From Vespula vulgaris (Eukaryota > Arthropoda > Insecta > Hymenoptera > Vespidae), in assembly GCF_905475345.1 (NCBI RefSeq), contig NC_066608.1, positions 3,509,501 through 3,573,500 of the forward strand: 64,000 bases of DNA, given 5' to 3'. This document shows positions 1 to 11,698 of the stretch, piece by piece. Position 1 is the first letter of the stretch; every line of letters begins with the position of its first letter. The translations under genes and the position numbers were made by a program. Below the pieces are notes generated by a model, which was not told the origin of the DNA, searched no databases, and saw only the letters and a program-made list of their open reading frames with translations.

Positions 1-2221
1 GAGCGATCTTCGGAGCATATTTTACAATTTTTAGATAAAAAAAGAATTATCTATGATTATATTTTCTAGCTAAAGTTGTTTTGACAGTACTATCAACATG
101 AATTAATGTCGAAAGGTCGTTATCGTCTTCATAATATATATTATTATCATTAAGGTATATAATTTATCTCATATCTTTAACGATATATTAATACTTAGAT
201 CTAACAAAAATGTTAATTTATAAATCACTCTTTGTAAAATATGTTTTTATTGTTTTTAATTTAAGAATTATTATATTTATTATTTTTTATTTGTTTTAAT
301 TGAGAAAGAAAAACGTGTCTGTTTTAATCCATCATATCTACGATAGAAAAATCGACAAAATATTGATATTTATTTCAATTTTCGAAGGTACCTCGATATC
401 GTTAATAGCGGTATAAAAAAAATACCAGTTTTAGATTAGTAACTTGTTTACAATCAACGATCGATTAAACAAAGTTTTTTATCACGTAATTCTGATAAAA
501 CAAAAATTTGGTAAAAAAGAAAATCTAGTGAAATTTGATAAATAAAACGTTTGAATTTAGCAATACTCTGGTCGTTCTTTATTCATGATTTTCTCGGATT
601 ATTACGGGATAGAAACGCGAAAAGTCGCGTTATGTATGTTTAACCTGACATTCAAGGAATTACCTGTCGCAAGAATGAAAGACAGAGCAAAAACGATGCT
701 TGCTAAAATGTACGAAGGAAGCATAGCGAGCACCCGTTTTCTTTAATTGTGCTCTCCTCTAGGAAGGGTTATTATCTAGGAACGCATAACGCGGAGAAAG
801 GCGAGCCAAATGGTTGTTGCAGCGTCTTCTTCGACTAGACTTCAAGTATTAGATTACTAATCGAGAAAGAGAAAGATAAGTACTACTATGAATACGGATT
901 ACGAATTAAAGGAGAGAATGGAAGAAGATTCGATGACTATGACGAGAGAATTAGAAAGAACGAAGGAACGAGTCTAATCCTTGGCATTCCTCGTCGATTC
1001 GAAGGAGAGAGTCTCGAAACGGTAACAGCGATAGATAGCATGGAGAGCTTCGCGTAATTGCTAATAATTATACCGATAATGAGATCACGTCCTAAGCTGG
1101 TTCCCCGACGGTCCGCGAGTTCACGTATCGATCGAAATTCCTTCGAACGAGGAGAACGAGAAATCGAAAGAAAGTGGAAAGAGCGGGATGATTGGGAAAT
1201 ACGATCGATGCGTTCCAGTAACGACGTTAAATATTTCTACTTTAAAAGTAGCGAATTCTTAGAACGATTAACGTTTTATTTTTGTAAAAACAGTCTGTGA
1301 TTTCTTTTTCCTCCCTTTTTTTTCTCTCAATTAATTAAACGATTGCGTTTTTAGATTGTGTGTGTATACGTACCTAATAATATATAGATCGAGCCACTAA
1401 TTGTCACCCGGCAGTGTGTACGTTTTTCAGATATCGTAGATAACTAAGATTTATGCGCGGCGCCTTACATAACTTATCATTCTCTTCTACTCTAATTGAT
1501 CGTAACGAATCGGCTCGCTTTAACTAACCAAATAAATGGGCAAGTGGAAGGCACACTTAGCATTTTAATATCGGAGAACTTCGTTTATTTTGTACGAATA
1601 AGCGCTTAGAGAGATACGATCAAAGAAATATCACTTACATATTACGCAAAAATTCTCTGGCATTCTCATTCGATGTTATACGTACAAGATTACCGAGAAC
1701 TTCCGATTATCGTGCTCGGGAACCGTTATCTCCTTGAGAAATTGAGAATCTTCATTATGCAACGAATAATGAGCGATTATCGACGGATAAATCGATCTAT
1801 ATCTACCATCATCGTGGAAGTTACTTTCGTCGTGAATGAAAAAAATGTTAATAGAGAACGATTAAAAGGTGCTCTTATCCTAAAAAAGAAAAAATAAAAA
1901 ATAAAAAAGAAGACATTTAAAAAAAAAATTTACAAAATCGTATCATATCAAAATTTTCATAAAATTGAAATTATGGCAATGTATTATATGTAACTATAAT
2001 ACCAGTAGGTAATATGTGGTCTTAATGGAGTCAAGGACTATAGATTTTTACGATCATTGGTATCGATATAGTCGGATTTTCTGTAATGGAGTCTATCGAG
2101 TTTGCTCGAGTGAGACGCGATAGTAAAAGAATGTAACCGGACTCTAAGATAATGATATTGATTGGAGGTACGTATATATCACGAAAATAGAACTCGTTAG
2201 ATTTCATCGAATGCACCACAC

Positions 2222-2223
<2 letters not shown>
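1..2223. other. AT-rich DNA, no supported gene
   Basis: Only short chance frames (for example 1058-1300). A purine-rich, slightly GC-richer part lies at 640-1210. No repeats or RNA genes were seen. Confidence 0.6.

Positions 2224-2263
<40 letters not shown>
2224..2263. repeat. (TA)n microsatellite
   Basis: About 19 TA units. Confidence 0.97.
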
Positions 2264-2264
<1 letters not shown>

Positions 2265-3480
2265 GGTAAATAATTTTAACATTTTCAACGTTTTCTCGAA
2301 AACATTACTATGTACTTTTTTATCAATATTTTTCCAATTGAAATCTTAACTTCCTCTTGTATATATAAACATGAAGATCGCATTAACGATCAAAGATAAT
2401 AAACTCAAGAGCATCGTCATTCTAGATTGTAAAAGCATAGTATAGGTTTGGTGTTACATTAAATAAAAGCAAAAAGGCTAATAACCGTTAATGTCGATCA
2501 TTCGGAGATGCCGTTGAAAACTAACCGTTACGTATAACAGCTGTTAGCGACAGATCAAAGAATATAGAAGAAAATAATAATTAGAATCGTTAGAATTCCG
2601 AACGTATGAGTGCCACGATTTTTAAATGGAAGACATCTTTCAATTTGTTGTCTAAAAATTTATTATATTTATTTATTGCTTAGAATTCAAAATTATATAA
2701 ATAAAATGCAAAATGAACAATATTTTAAGCTTATATTTTATGATAAACAAAACACCTCGATGATTTATATAACGTCTTAAGACTTTTCGTTAGTCCTTCG
2801 AAATAAAACAATTTAACTAGATTAATAATTTGTTTAACCTAATTTAACTTAACTTTGTCGATTTTTCTTTTTTCAGGAATGTTTTAAAGTTAAAAAGTTA
2901 AGAAATTTATTCACTTTTAAAAAGAATGCAAAGATTATTTTTGTTAGCCGCTTTATAAAGAAAGATTAAGTTAATAATCTCAATTTTTATTTCTTTCATT
3001 TTTCCGAAAGATAATTATATCAAATAATATAATTTTAGAAAAAACAAAATATCTCGATAGATTGAGTTGGTCAATAAATAATGTCGGTTTTCACATTTAT
3101 AATATTTTTTATTGAAAATTTAATATCAGAAAATTCCGATAGTATGTAACGATCTACTAATTAAAATAAAGTATATTAAAATTTTTCTCTGTTCGTTAGA
3201 AAAAAGAAAGAAAAATTAACAATGTTAACACAACTTAATTTTGTTAAATATTTTTCAATTATATTAATTAAAAATTTAATTTTTAAATTTAATCAAATAA
3301 AAAATTTTAATTAATTAAAAAGTTAGAAAATAAATAAAAATTATTCGATTTACAATTGCACGAATAAGATCATTTTTGTTGATTGTTTCATAAAAAAGTA
3401 GTAATTTAACGGTCTCACTTTTAATTTCTTCTTGTTCTCAATTCGAAGTAAGAGCCCACTCGTTTTCGATCGGACGTCGA
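2264..3480. other. AT-rich DNA, nothing recognised
   Basis: Very AT-rich with poly-A/T runs and no long frame. Confidence 0.6.
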
Positions 3481-3502
3481 TGAAAGAAATCGCGGTATAT
3501 CT

Positions 3503-3739
3503 ATGGCTACACCCAAGAGAACGGCTAAGCGGGTGGTCAAGTGGGTGGCCAAGCGGGCGGTGGCGCGTGGAGCAATAATTTTCCAACGATCGTTCACGGT
3601 TCGCGAACGTACCGCGGACATAATGACCCTTTCCGTTCACGAGGCCGTGTCATCGACATTTGCGGAATCGCTCATTGTCGCAAATGACTCTCAGCGACCT
3701 AACAAAAACCCTGCTTCGACTTGGCACCGTGCAAAATGA
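3503..3739 (+). CDS. Basic 78-aa ORF in a GC-rich patch, coding doubtful
   Basis: ATG-to-TGA frame beginning 'MATPKRTAKRVVKWVAKRAV'. The start is built from a 12-bp minisatellite (about AAGCGGGTGGCC, three imperfect units), giving an amphipathic Lys/Arg/Val helix. The remainder is 'FTVRERTADIMTLSVHEAVS'. Two minus frames are open over part of it. An 8-bp inverted repeat CATTTGCG/CGCAAATG lies inside at about 3656-3685. The patch could be a conserved noncoding element instead. Confidence 0.2.
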   Translation: MATPKRTAKRVVKWVAKRAVARGAIIFQRSFTVRERTADIMTLSVHEAVSSTFAESLIVANDSQRPNKNPASTWHRAK

Positions 3740-3819
3740 TTCTGCAAGCCCATAAAATCGCCTAACCACAATCGGCGTGCCGCCATTATCTATTATCGGT
3801 GCGTTATAAATCGCCTCTT

Positions 3820-4440
3820 GCTTCGAACAGATCGGTAGATCAGCGCACGAGTTCTCGATTTGGTTAATAGCGAGGTTATAAGAAAGAAAAAAGAGAGAGA
3901 GAGAGAGAAAGTGAAAAAAATCAAAGTTTATTTCTAGAGATAAAGAATATCGTGTAAACAAAATAACAGAATTGCAAATGAGTAGTAATACAAACGAAAG
4001 AAAAAAATATAATGGTATAATAAATACACAGGCGTTTAGCAAGAAAAATAATCGTCAAAGGAGAAAGAACAGAAAGTAAAATAGGATAATATTGAAAACG
4101 TTGAGAGTATAGAATAAATAAGTATTATAAAATATATAATTATTCTTTTAAGAAGAGAGAAAGAAGAAGAAAGAAAGGGGGTTATTATGCTTTAGAAATT
4201 TCTTCTTACTTTGAACAGATTCATAGGATTGGCACGCGAGTGCGCAATTTGATTGATATCGACGTTACAAGAAAGAAAGGGAGAGTGAAAAGATAACATT
4301 TATATCTAGTGTGTGAGCACATGTCAAAGTTTTCTATAGTCGAAATAATGAAATTACAAATGAACAGTAATACTAGAAAAAATAATCATTTAATAAATAC
4401 GTTGGCATGAAGCAGCACATTTACTAAGAGAAGTAAAAAG
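3820..4440. repeat. Diverged direct duplication, about 385-bp period
   Basis: Segment 3820-4055 and segment 4205-4440 share ordered anchors: GAACAG..., a GATTTGGTTAATAGCGAGG-like block, a GTTATAAGAAAGAAA-like block, AAAGTTT, and ATTGCAAATGAGTAGTAATA versus ATTACAAATGAACAGTAATA. Spacing of anchors is 382-388 bp. The copies are old and heavily diverged. Confidence 0.7.
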
Positions 4441-4511
4441 GTCATTGCATAAGAAAAAAGAGTAAAATATAAAATGGAGACTGAGACAAAAGTTCCAATA
4501 TGACTTTAAAC

Positions 4512-4640
4512 ATCAATTATTCATTTTCGAGATTCATTAGACTAATTTTTTTTTTTTTAATTGTAAAAATGTTCTTAAGCTTGTAGTTTTCTGAAGAAAA
4601 AAGAAATCAGCCTAAAGAATCCCTCAAAAGAGTAATTGAT
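4512..4640 (-). mobile_element. MITE-like palindromic element, copy 1
   Basis: 129 bp ending in inverted repeats (ATCAATTATTC at one end, GAGTAATTGAT at the other). Read on the minus strand it aligns along its length with the element at 11437, sharing the core ACTACAAGCTTAAGAAC-like block. There is no coding capacity. Confidence 0.6.
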
Positions 4641-4688
4641 TTTTAAAATACAATATTAAGAACTAATAGAATAAGTTTTATAGTAAAA

Positions 4689-4690
<2 letters not shown>

Positions 4691-4735
<45 letters not shown>
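4691..4735. repeat. (TA)n microsatellite
   Basis: About 22 TA units, 50 bp after MITE copy 1. Confidence 0.97.
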
Positions 4736-4736
<1 letters not shown>

Positions 4737-4863
4737 TTACTAATTCTTACTTTTTAATTATTAAATAATTATTTTTACCTATTTATCAATTTTTAGGTAA
4801 GACTAAATATAACGAAGTTATATTAAATCTGAGTAAAATGTAAACTTTATATTAAAAGTTTAT

Positions 4864-4899
4864 ACACACACACACATTTATATATATATATATGTGTGT
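4864..4899. repeat. (CA)n-(TA)n-(TG)n compound microsatellite
   Basis: CA, TA and TG runs forming a palindromic compound repeat. Confidence 0.9.
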
Positions 4900-5040
4900 A
4901 AAAATTTACTAACTTTTTTTTTAATTCTTAAGCAACTTTTATTTATTTATCAAAAGTTTTGAATTATTTATCAATTTTTATGAAAAATGTATTAACTAAA
5001 TATAAACTTAATATATTAAAAAAAAAAAAACGGAAGAAAG

Positions 5041-7165
5041 TTATATTACAGAAAAATAAGTTATACAATCATTAATTATTTCTGTAAGAAGAGAGAAAGA
5101 GCTGGTGAAAAAAGAGGTGAGGAGGAGAGTAGGGAGTCGTTCGTCGCGGCAGCCATTCGCTTTCCGCATGGAGTATAAATTAGAAGCGGTGCAACCGTGC
5201 GTGCCACGCGCGATCCGGCACGCCAAGACGAACAAATAGGCCAAGTGGAAAAGGATTTGGGTGACTGTACATGGTTGTTCTCGACACTGTGTCGAATCGG
5301 ACGCGTCCTTCGATCCCAGAAGAAATTTTCTTCGGTTTTACTTTCACGAAGAAAGATCGACGATCTCTGGACGTTCTTCTTCTGTTTCTTCTCTGCAATG
5401 TCCACCTTTGCATCTGTACGAAATCGAAGGTCATCTTATGCAACAAGAAATGACGATGCGAAATATCCGCGAATAAAACTTTTTCATTCTCTTGATTAAA
5501 CAATAAAATATAATTTTTTCAAATAAAACGATTATATTCCATGGAAAATAAGTAAATACATACTCATGTACGTTATGTATTTATATAGATACATATATAG
5601 AGGTAGGTAATTGTATAATATAAATACTTTTAATAACTTAAATTATGCATATATTGTATATATAAATAATATATATGTATATATAATAGATTTTATATAT
5701 TTATATTATATATTATATATAATGTATATATAAAATAATATATATATAATTTTTTTTAGAAATATAAGATACTTTAAGGAATACAATGTTTTACTAAATA
5801 ATTCCTTATCGTATTGAAATTGATTTATTTGAAATAATATCTAAGAAATAAACAGATCCAATGAAAAAATTTTGTTTCGAAGTATTTATCGTTCGATAAA
5901 AATGCTGGTTCGTTTGTTTTTAGATTTTGATAAAAAGGAGTTTTAATTTACGAAGTTAAAAATATCTAATACAAGATTTAGAAAATTTGGTAATCAAAAA
6001 TAAGAAACGGAGCCTTAGTAAATTTGAATAGAAATAATTTATTTTGTTCGATTTTTTCAGAAACTTTGAAAGTTCGATAATAAATAACTTGTTTGTTATC
6101 AAAGCTTTCCTTTATCGAAATATTTATTGGACATTCTATCGTATATCATACAAAGATTGTTAACACTAAAATTATGAAGAAAATTGATTACCGTGAAAAT
6201 AAGTGATTTTAGATTCTTTATTATACAATTATCGAAATTATAATTGAACCGATAGTTATGAAAATGTTCTAACAAATATTTCTTGTTTTGAGATATTTTG
6301 ACATTTCAGTTTGAATTATTTAAAAATTATTTTTCTATAATGTGTGTGTATAAAAAATAAGTATATTTATTAAAAAATAATTCTTTTATATAGTTAAAAA
6401 ATTTCAAAATAGTAAATAAGACAAAACAAGTCAAATGATTTATTCCAATAATGAATTCAATAATTAAATTTCAATTATTATAATAAAAATTACAGGGATT
6501 AAAAGTTGATTTTACTTATTATTTATTATTACACAATTACAATAAAAATATATCGACAGAGTTCTAAAGTATTACATTGACGTAAATATAAAAATATAAG
6601 AAAACATTTAAAAAAAAAAAGAAAAAAAAAGAAAACAAAAGATGACAGAGACTAATAAATACGATAATAAAATAATATCAAAGTTAAATTCCCATTGATC
6701 TCTAATTTAAAAAGAACATTTATTAATGGCCATGATCTCTAATTTAAAAAAGAACATTTATTAATAATATCACCCTCGAGGCCACTCCAAGATCTCGCTT
6801 TACGAAGGAATTCGTTCGAGAGATCTTTTATATGCGTTCACCGTTTTTCAAGAATGACGAAATCAAAGGCGAAGGCAAACGAACGGTCGTAGTACGTTTA
6901 CCGCCGATAGCCGAGGGCATCTACATGAATATCTACGCCGCCTTCTACCTTCTTCCTCCTTCTCTTTTACCATCCCTTCCTTCCTCCCTCTCTCTATAGA
7001 TATAGCTCCAGTACAACAAATGGGCACTCGTATCGATTCCCAAGATTACGGACCGTTCCCCGATTATGCCCGCTCTGGAACCTCGCAATTTCAATGGCTA
7101 TTGCCTGCCAACGGGAATATTAATGCGAAATGGGTTAGCCTGCGCGTGCACCATCTCGCTTTCCT
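5041..7165. other. Small CpG patches and AT-rich plain
   Basis: 5100-5480 has overlapping open frames on both strands without recognised content. 5.5-6.78 kb is AT-rich with TA-rich runs. 6.78-7.17 kb is a CpG-containing patch. No gene is supported. Confidence 0.5.
6694..6765 (+). repeat. Tandem duplication, about 37 bp
   Basis: Two nearly identical copies of TGATCTCTAATTTAAAAA + AGAACATTTATTAAT, 6694-6727 and 6731-6765, differing by one A and the flank. Confidence 0.85.
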
Positions 7166-7169
7166 TCTT

Positions 7170-7201
7170 TTCTCTCTCCCTCTCTCTCTCTCTCTCTCTT
7201 C
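7170..7201. repeat. (CT)n microsatellite
   Basis: CT run ending a CpG-containing patch (6.78-7.17 kb) with no supported gene. Confidence 0.95.
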
Positions 7202-7299
7202 TTTCGTTTCCTTCTTATACTCGGTTCTTTCTCTTTCTCTTTTACGAAGGACATCCGGTCTCGTCTACTCCCACCCCCGCATCTTTCTTTACGTCTACA

Positions 7300-9560
7300 C
7301 ATAGGTATAAGGTACATTCGTATGCACCGTGTAAAAAAAAAAAGAAAATACAGAATATGCTTTATTCGAGATTTAACTCTTTGTTCGGGCTATTATTATA
7401 GTTGAACAAGATTTTCATCGATTTTGTTCCTTAAATATCTCGATTACAAATACTCATTAACTATCGTGCTTATTTTTTTGGATTTTTATATTCTTCGGAA
7501 CAGAGTTTATATGTAATGTATTATATGTAATAAATTCTTGTGTAGTATGATTAAATAGGACTCTATTCTGTCACAAATAACATTTTAGTTGACTAAGTAT
7601 ATCGAACTTTCGGTAAGAAAATTTAAAAAAAAAAACTACTTAAAAATGTAACAACACACCAACATATAATTACTTTTTATGTTATTTAATACGATTCCTT
7701 GTAAAATTTAACTTTTGTTAAATATTATGTTTGTTGACTTTTAAATCAAAAAATTCAAATAAATTGATCATTAATAACAAAATAATTGACACGTACGTTA
7801 TAAATAAAAAAATTAAACTTTTCTTTTCATTTGAAATTGCATTACTCCATTCATAACAGAAACGAAAATCATTAACAACAATTATTAATTGGAAAACTTT
7901 TTACTTTACACTGTTATATAATTATTTGAGTTATTAAGCATTTTTTATTCGATCATATTTGACATACAATAATTAGCTTTTAAAATTTAGTAGCACCGGT
8001 CATCAGTGACCACCATGACTTTACTGAGAAAACAGGCTGTGGTTATAGTGACTATCGTGATAGTCAACGTGTTAAATCACAGAAACGAAGAAAAACAAAG
8101 TTGTAAGAACGAATTATGTGTTCCACATAACTAAGCGCGCGCGCTCACGCACACACGTGAATATATGTAATTGAACGTATCTATTCCATGTAAGTTCCGG
8201 ATGAAAATATGAGTTATAGTTGGATAAGTATTCAAACCTATCTCGCGTAATACGGTTCATCAAAGTAGGACAATCGTTCATCTTTTTTACTTCGAAGTAT
8301 ATTTTATCGACCCTAAAACGTGTCTCATTACGAGTACCGTTTCCATAGAACATATTTTGTTAGTAAGGTATGGTCGCGTAAAACGTAATTTAAAGGAGAA
8401 GTCCATTTATAGACCTTACAAAATGTGATTAGATTAGAAAATAGAATGCGACGTACGTATATTCGTTTATATGTCTATAATTTAAAAAATAAAAGAAATA
8501 GAAAAAAAAACGAAGAAACAAATTTTTCCTTTCACAGTCATCCTGTACGATTACATAAATAACATTATAAATTTACTCGAAAATGTTTCCATTTGAAATT
8601 TAATCGATGAGAGAAGAGCGAACATATATCAGGGCCAAGAACCTACATCTGGCTAGACACTCGCCCACTATCGCGCGTTGTCATAATCGAAGAGAGACCT
8701 CCCGCACACGAAGGCAGCCAATTGAGCAACGCGCGTTGTGTGCTCTTTTCGAGGTAATCGCATTTCACCTACGCTCCCTGAGGACGGCCGATTGTCGCTA
8801 CAATGGCTGAACATTACATGATCGAGATTAGCTCGTTTCATCGGAATCGAGGTTATATTTTTACCAAATAGAAATCATCCGAGTAATATCGAGTTTTGTT
8901 TCGCTAGAAAAAAAAGAAACGAAAAAAAAGAAAAGAGAGGAAAAGAATAAAATCAATCGAAAAAGATCTTGGAACGGATCGATCGCGAGCATGTGTAAAA
9001 TCACCCGTTGCAAATCTGATATGATGAGATAAAAATAAAATGAAACGAAATGTAATAGAAAAAAGAAAAAAAATAGAAAATATATTACGGAGAGGAGTTC
9101 GTGGGCATGGACAGTCACAGGATATCTCTCGCGACGTTTACGGGAAAACGACGATACAATGACAAAAACGCAACACAAGGAGACGATAGAGACGGCACGA
9201 ACTCGTGCAAGAGAGCGAAGCCGGCCCGTCGCAAGAAGGCGATGGCGTACACGGAACAATGGTCGTGCCGTAGGAATAACAATCGCCATTCGTAGTACGC
9301 CGGCAGCAAAGTCGTGCAAATAATGAGACAGCACAATTTTTCTCTCATACGGAAAGTACCTTGCAAACTTCTCCATCTCCTGATATTTTTCTTCGTTCTC
9401 TGTTTCTTCTTTTTCTTTATTCGTCTCGGGAGGCATCTCGGTAAGTCATAAAACTGCAGAATTCGACATCGCTTTCATCTTCTTTTTTATGAAGGGTTAC
9501 CTTCGCAAGAAGTGTTAAAGTAACGTGCCGAGTTTTCACGAGCGAGGATCCCCACCCTTC
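7300..9560. other. No supported gene
   Basis: AT-rich to 8.57 kb. CpG-containing patches at 8.6-8.82 and 9.1-9.35 kb have short overlapping frames only. Confidence 0.5.
7998..8066. promoter_or_regulatory. Cluster of TGAC inverted repeats
   Basis: GGTCA-TCAG-TGACC at 7998-8011 and TGACTATC-GT-GATAGTCA at 8049-8066 (8-bp perfect arms) sit 37 bp apart in AT-rich DNA. They resemble nuclear-receptor half-sites. Confidence 0.3.
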
Positions 9561-9564
9561 AAAG

Positions 9565-9645
9565 GAGTCAGAGAAAAAAAGAAAAAAAAACGGAAAGAAA
9601 GAAAGAAACAGAAAAAGAAAGAAAGAAAGAAAGAAAGAACGAAGG
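9565..9645. repeat. (GAAA)n purine tract
   Basis: AAAG/GAAA units over about 80 bp. Confidence 0.92.
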
Positions 9646-9782
9646 AGGAGGAAAAGGGTCACGACCTAAGAGCGAGAGCACGAAGATCGACGCATTTGGT
9701 TGATGGTATTTTAATAAGCGTTACGTTTGGACCCTCTCGGATGCCATGGCTACGTACGTCTGCTCGTCCATAATTAACAACC

Positions 9783-9815
9783 GCAGGTAGCTACCTGCAT
9801 CGATGCTCGTACCTG
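9783..9815. promoter_or_regulatory. Palindromic CAGGTAG pair plus a third site
   Basis: GCAGGTAGCTACCTGC (9783-9798) is a perfect 16-bp palindrome formed by back-to-back CAGGTAG heptamers, the TAGteam motif bound by Zelda. A further TACCTG follows at 9810-9815. Confidence 0.4.
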
Positions 9816-9829
9816 TAAGTGAGCGTTCT

Positions 9830-10303
9830 CCTCGTACGGCAGAATTCTTCGTTCTTAAAGGTAGTCATGATTCATTCATGAGAGAGGAGGAGAGAGAAGG
9901 ACGGACAGAAAGAGAGAGAGAGAGAGAGAAAGAGGCCTTCGATCGCCATAGAACGAACAAGAGGAAAACGAGAACCCTCCGCGGTTAACTTTTGTCGTCC
10001 TCGATCCTATATACAGTAAAGCGAAGATCTTTAAAATACAGCGTACCTACGAATATTCCTGTCAAGGCCGTCTCGAAAACTACTATGCTAAACGTGTTTC
10101 GTAGCACGCTCCTCTACCTCGATAAACGAGCTTGTTTTGTATGTTCTCTCGAAAAGAGAAAAGAAGAGACAACGAAACAACAACGCGACCGTCCGGATAA
10201 TAAGCGACGAAAGCGTGAAATAGAGGCGAACTATACAATTTCCCTTTCCATTCTATCTTCACACACTTCTTTTTTTTCCGAATTTGGAAGAATGAAAATG
10301 TAA

Positions 10304-10338
<35 letters not shown>

Positions 10339-11253
10339 CCTCTTGCAGATTTGTCTTCTCTTTTTAAAATAACCTGCATTAATAATATTTACTTTGTATT
10401 ACTATAAGAAAAGGTTTCTAGGAATCATTAAAACCATTAATAATATAAAGAATATGTTTCAACTTAGGCATCAAGATGAAATGTCGAAACGAAGATCTTA
10501 GGTTTTTTGCTTTAATATATGTGCAACATACTTACGACTTTTTACGCTGGGATTACCATCTCTTTGTCCGAAAGATATAAATATAGGCAACGAGATGTAT
10601 ATGAGATGTATATATGGAATAGAACACTTTCTCTCAGTGTTCTTTATGATTTCTTTGTATAAAGACTAATGATTTCTCGATGTTTCACGGATATTACGTT
10701 GCAGAAACATTTTGAAAGAGAATTTATGTTATCTTTAATAAGTTTAATAAAATCAACGAAGAATTCTCATATGGAATTTCGATCGAACAAAAGTTCAAGG
10801 TTTCTCGAGTCAAGAGAATTCAAGGTCAAAGCACGCGGAAAATATACGACAATTTCAATCGATCTTATATCGTATCATTAATCGATCGATTTTTTTGTAG
10901 AAAAATAAAATTACGATATATGATCAAATGGGAGGACGTGCGTGTCGGAAAATCGCCTAGTTGCGGACGCCGCTTCGTTCTTTTAGTTTGTGTGAGAAAA
11001 ATATCCAGAGAATGTCGAGCGTGTCGCTAATGGCGGCTTAGCGCGATCGTGTTGCTGCACGCGTAGCAATTCTCGTCTTTCTTTTCTGTCCACGAATACG
11101 CTTACGTTCCTTGGTTACGTTATAAAATATTATCTAAACCTCTCAAGGGCCACGATAATGACTTTTTTCGCATATGTATGTATATCTATATACACGTACA
11201 TATTCCTTCAAAAACCTTATCGAGAAATATATATTTCTATATATATCTATTTA

Positions 11254-11259
<6 letters not shown>
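9830..11259. other. No supported gene
   Basis: Scattered short frames. CpG-rich spot at 10.93-11.09 kb with no clear feature. Confidence 0.5.
10306..10335. repeat. (TC)n microsatellite
   Basis: About 14 TC units. Confidence 0.97.
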
Positions 11260-11317
<58 letters not shown>

Positions 11318-11323
11318 AAGAGA
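11260..11323. repeat. (TA)n-(GA)n compound microsatellite
   Basis: About 17 TA units followed by about 12 GA units. Confidence 0.97.
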
Positions 11324-11436
11324 TCTATGAAAATTTAATTAATATAAAGAAATAAATCATGAAAAATTATCTATAATTAGTAAAATTTACCCTTCATATA
11401 GTGAACGGACAAAAAGATTTCAGGTGATCTTAAAAA

Positions 11437-11564
11437 ATCAATAACTCTTTCCATAAACTTTTTAGATTAATTTTTTTCAGGCAGTAAAACTACAAGTTCA
11501 GAAACTTTTTTTATAATCTGAAAAAGAAACTGGCCTAAATGTCTCGAGGAAAGAATAATTGATT
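11437..11564 (+). mobile_element. MITE-like palindromic element, copy 2
   Basis: 128 bp with imperfect terminal inverted repeats AATCAATAACTCTTTCC and GGAAAGAATAATTGATT (14 of 17 paired). It has the same length as and is in opposite orientation to copy 1, with the shared core ACTACAAGTTCAGAAAC. It lies about 60 bp before a CACCCTGTATA terminus-like motif. Confidence 0.6.
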
Positions 11565-11698
11565 TCTCCAATTAAGGATAATCTCTTAGGCCACCTAAAA
11601 ACTTTTGGCGCTCACCCTGTATATTTTAATTATACTGCATACATTTTTCAACGTCAATGAACTGTTCCCATTTTTAATTTATTTTTTTTCTCGCGAAA

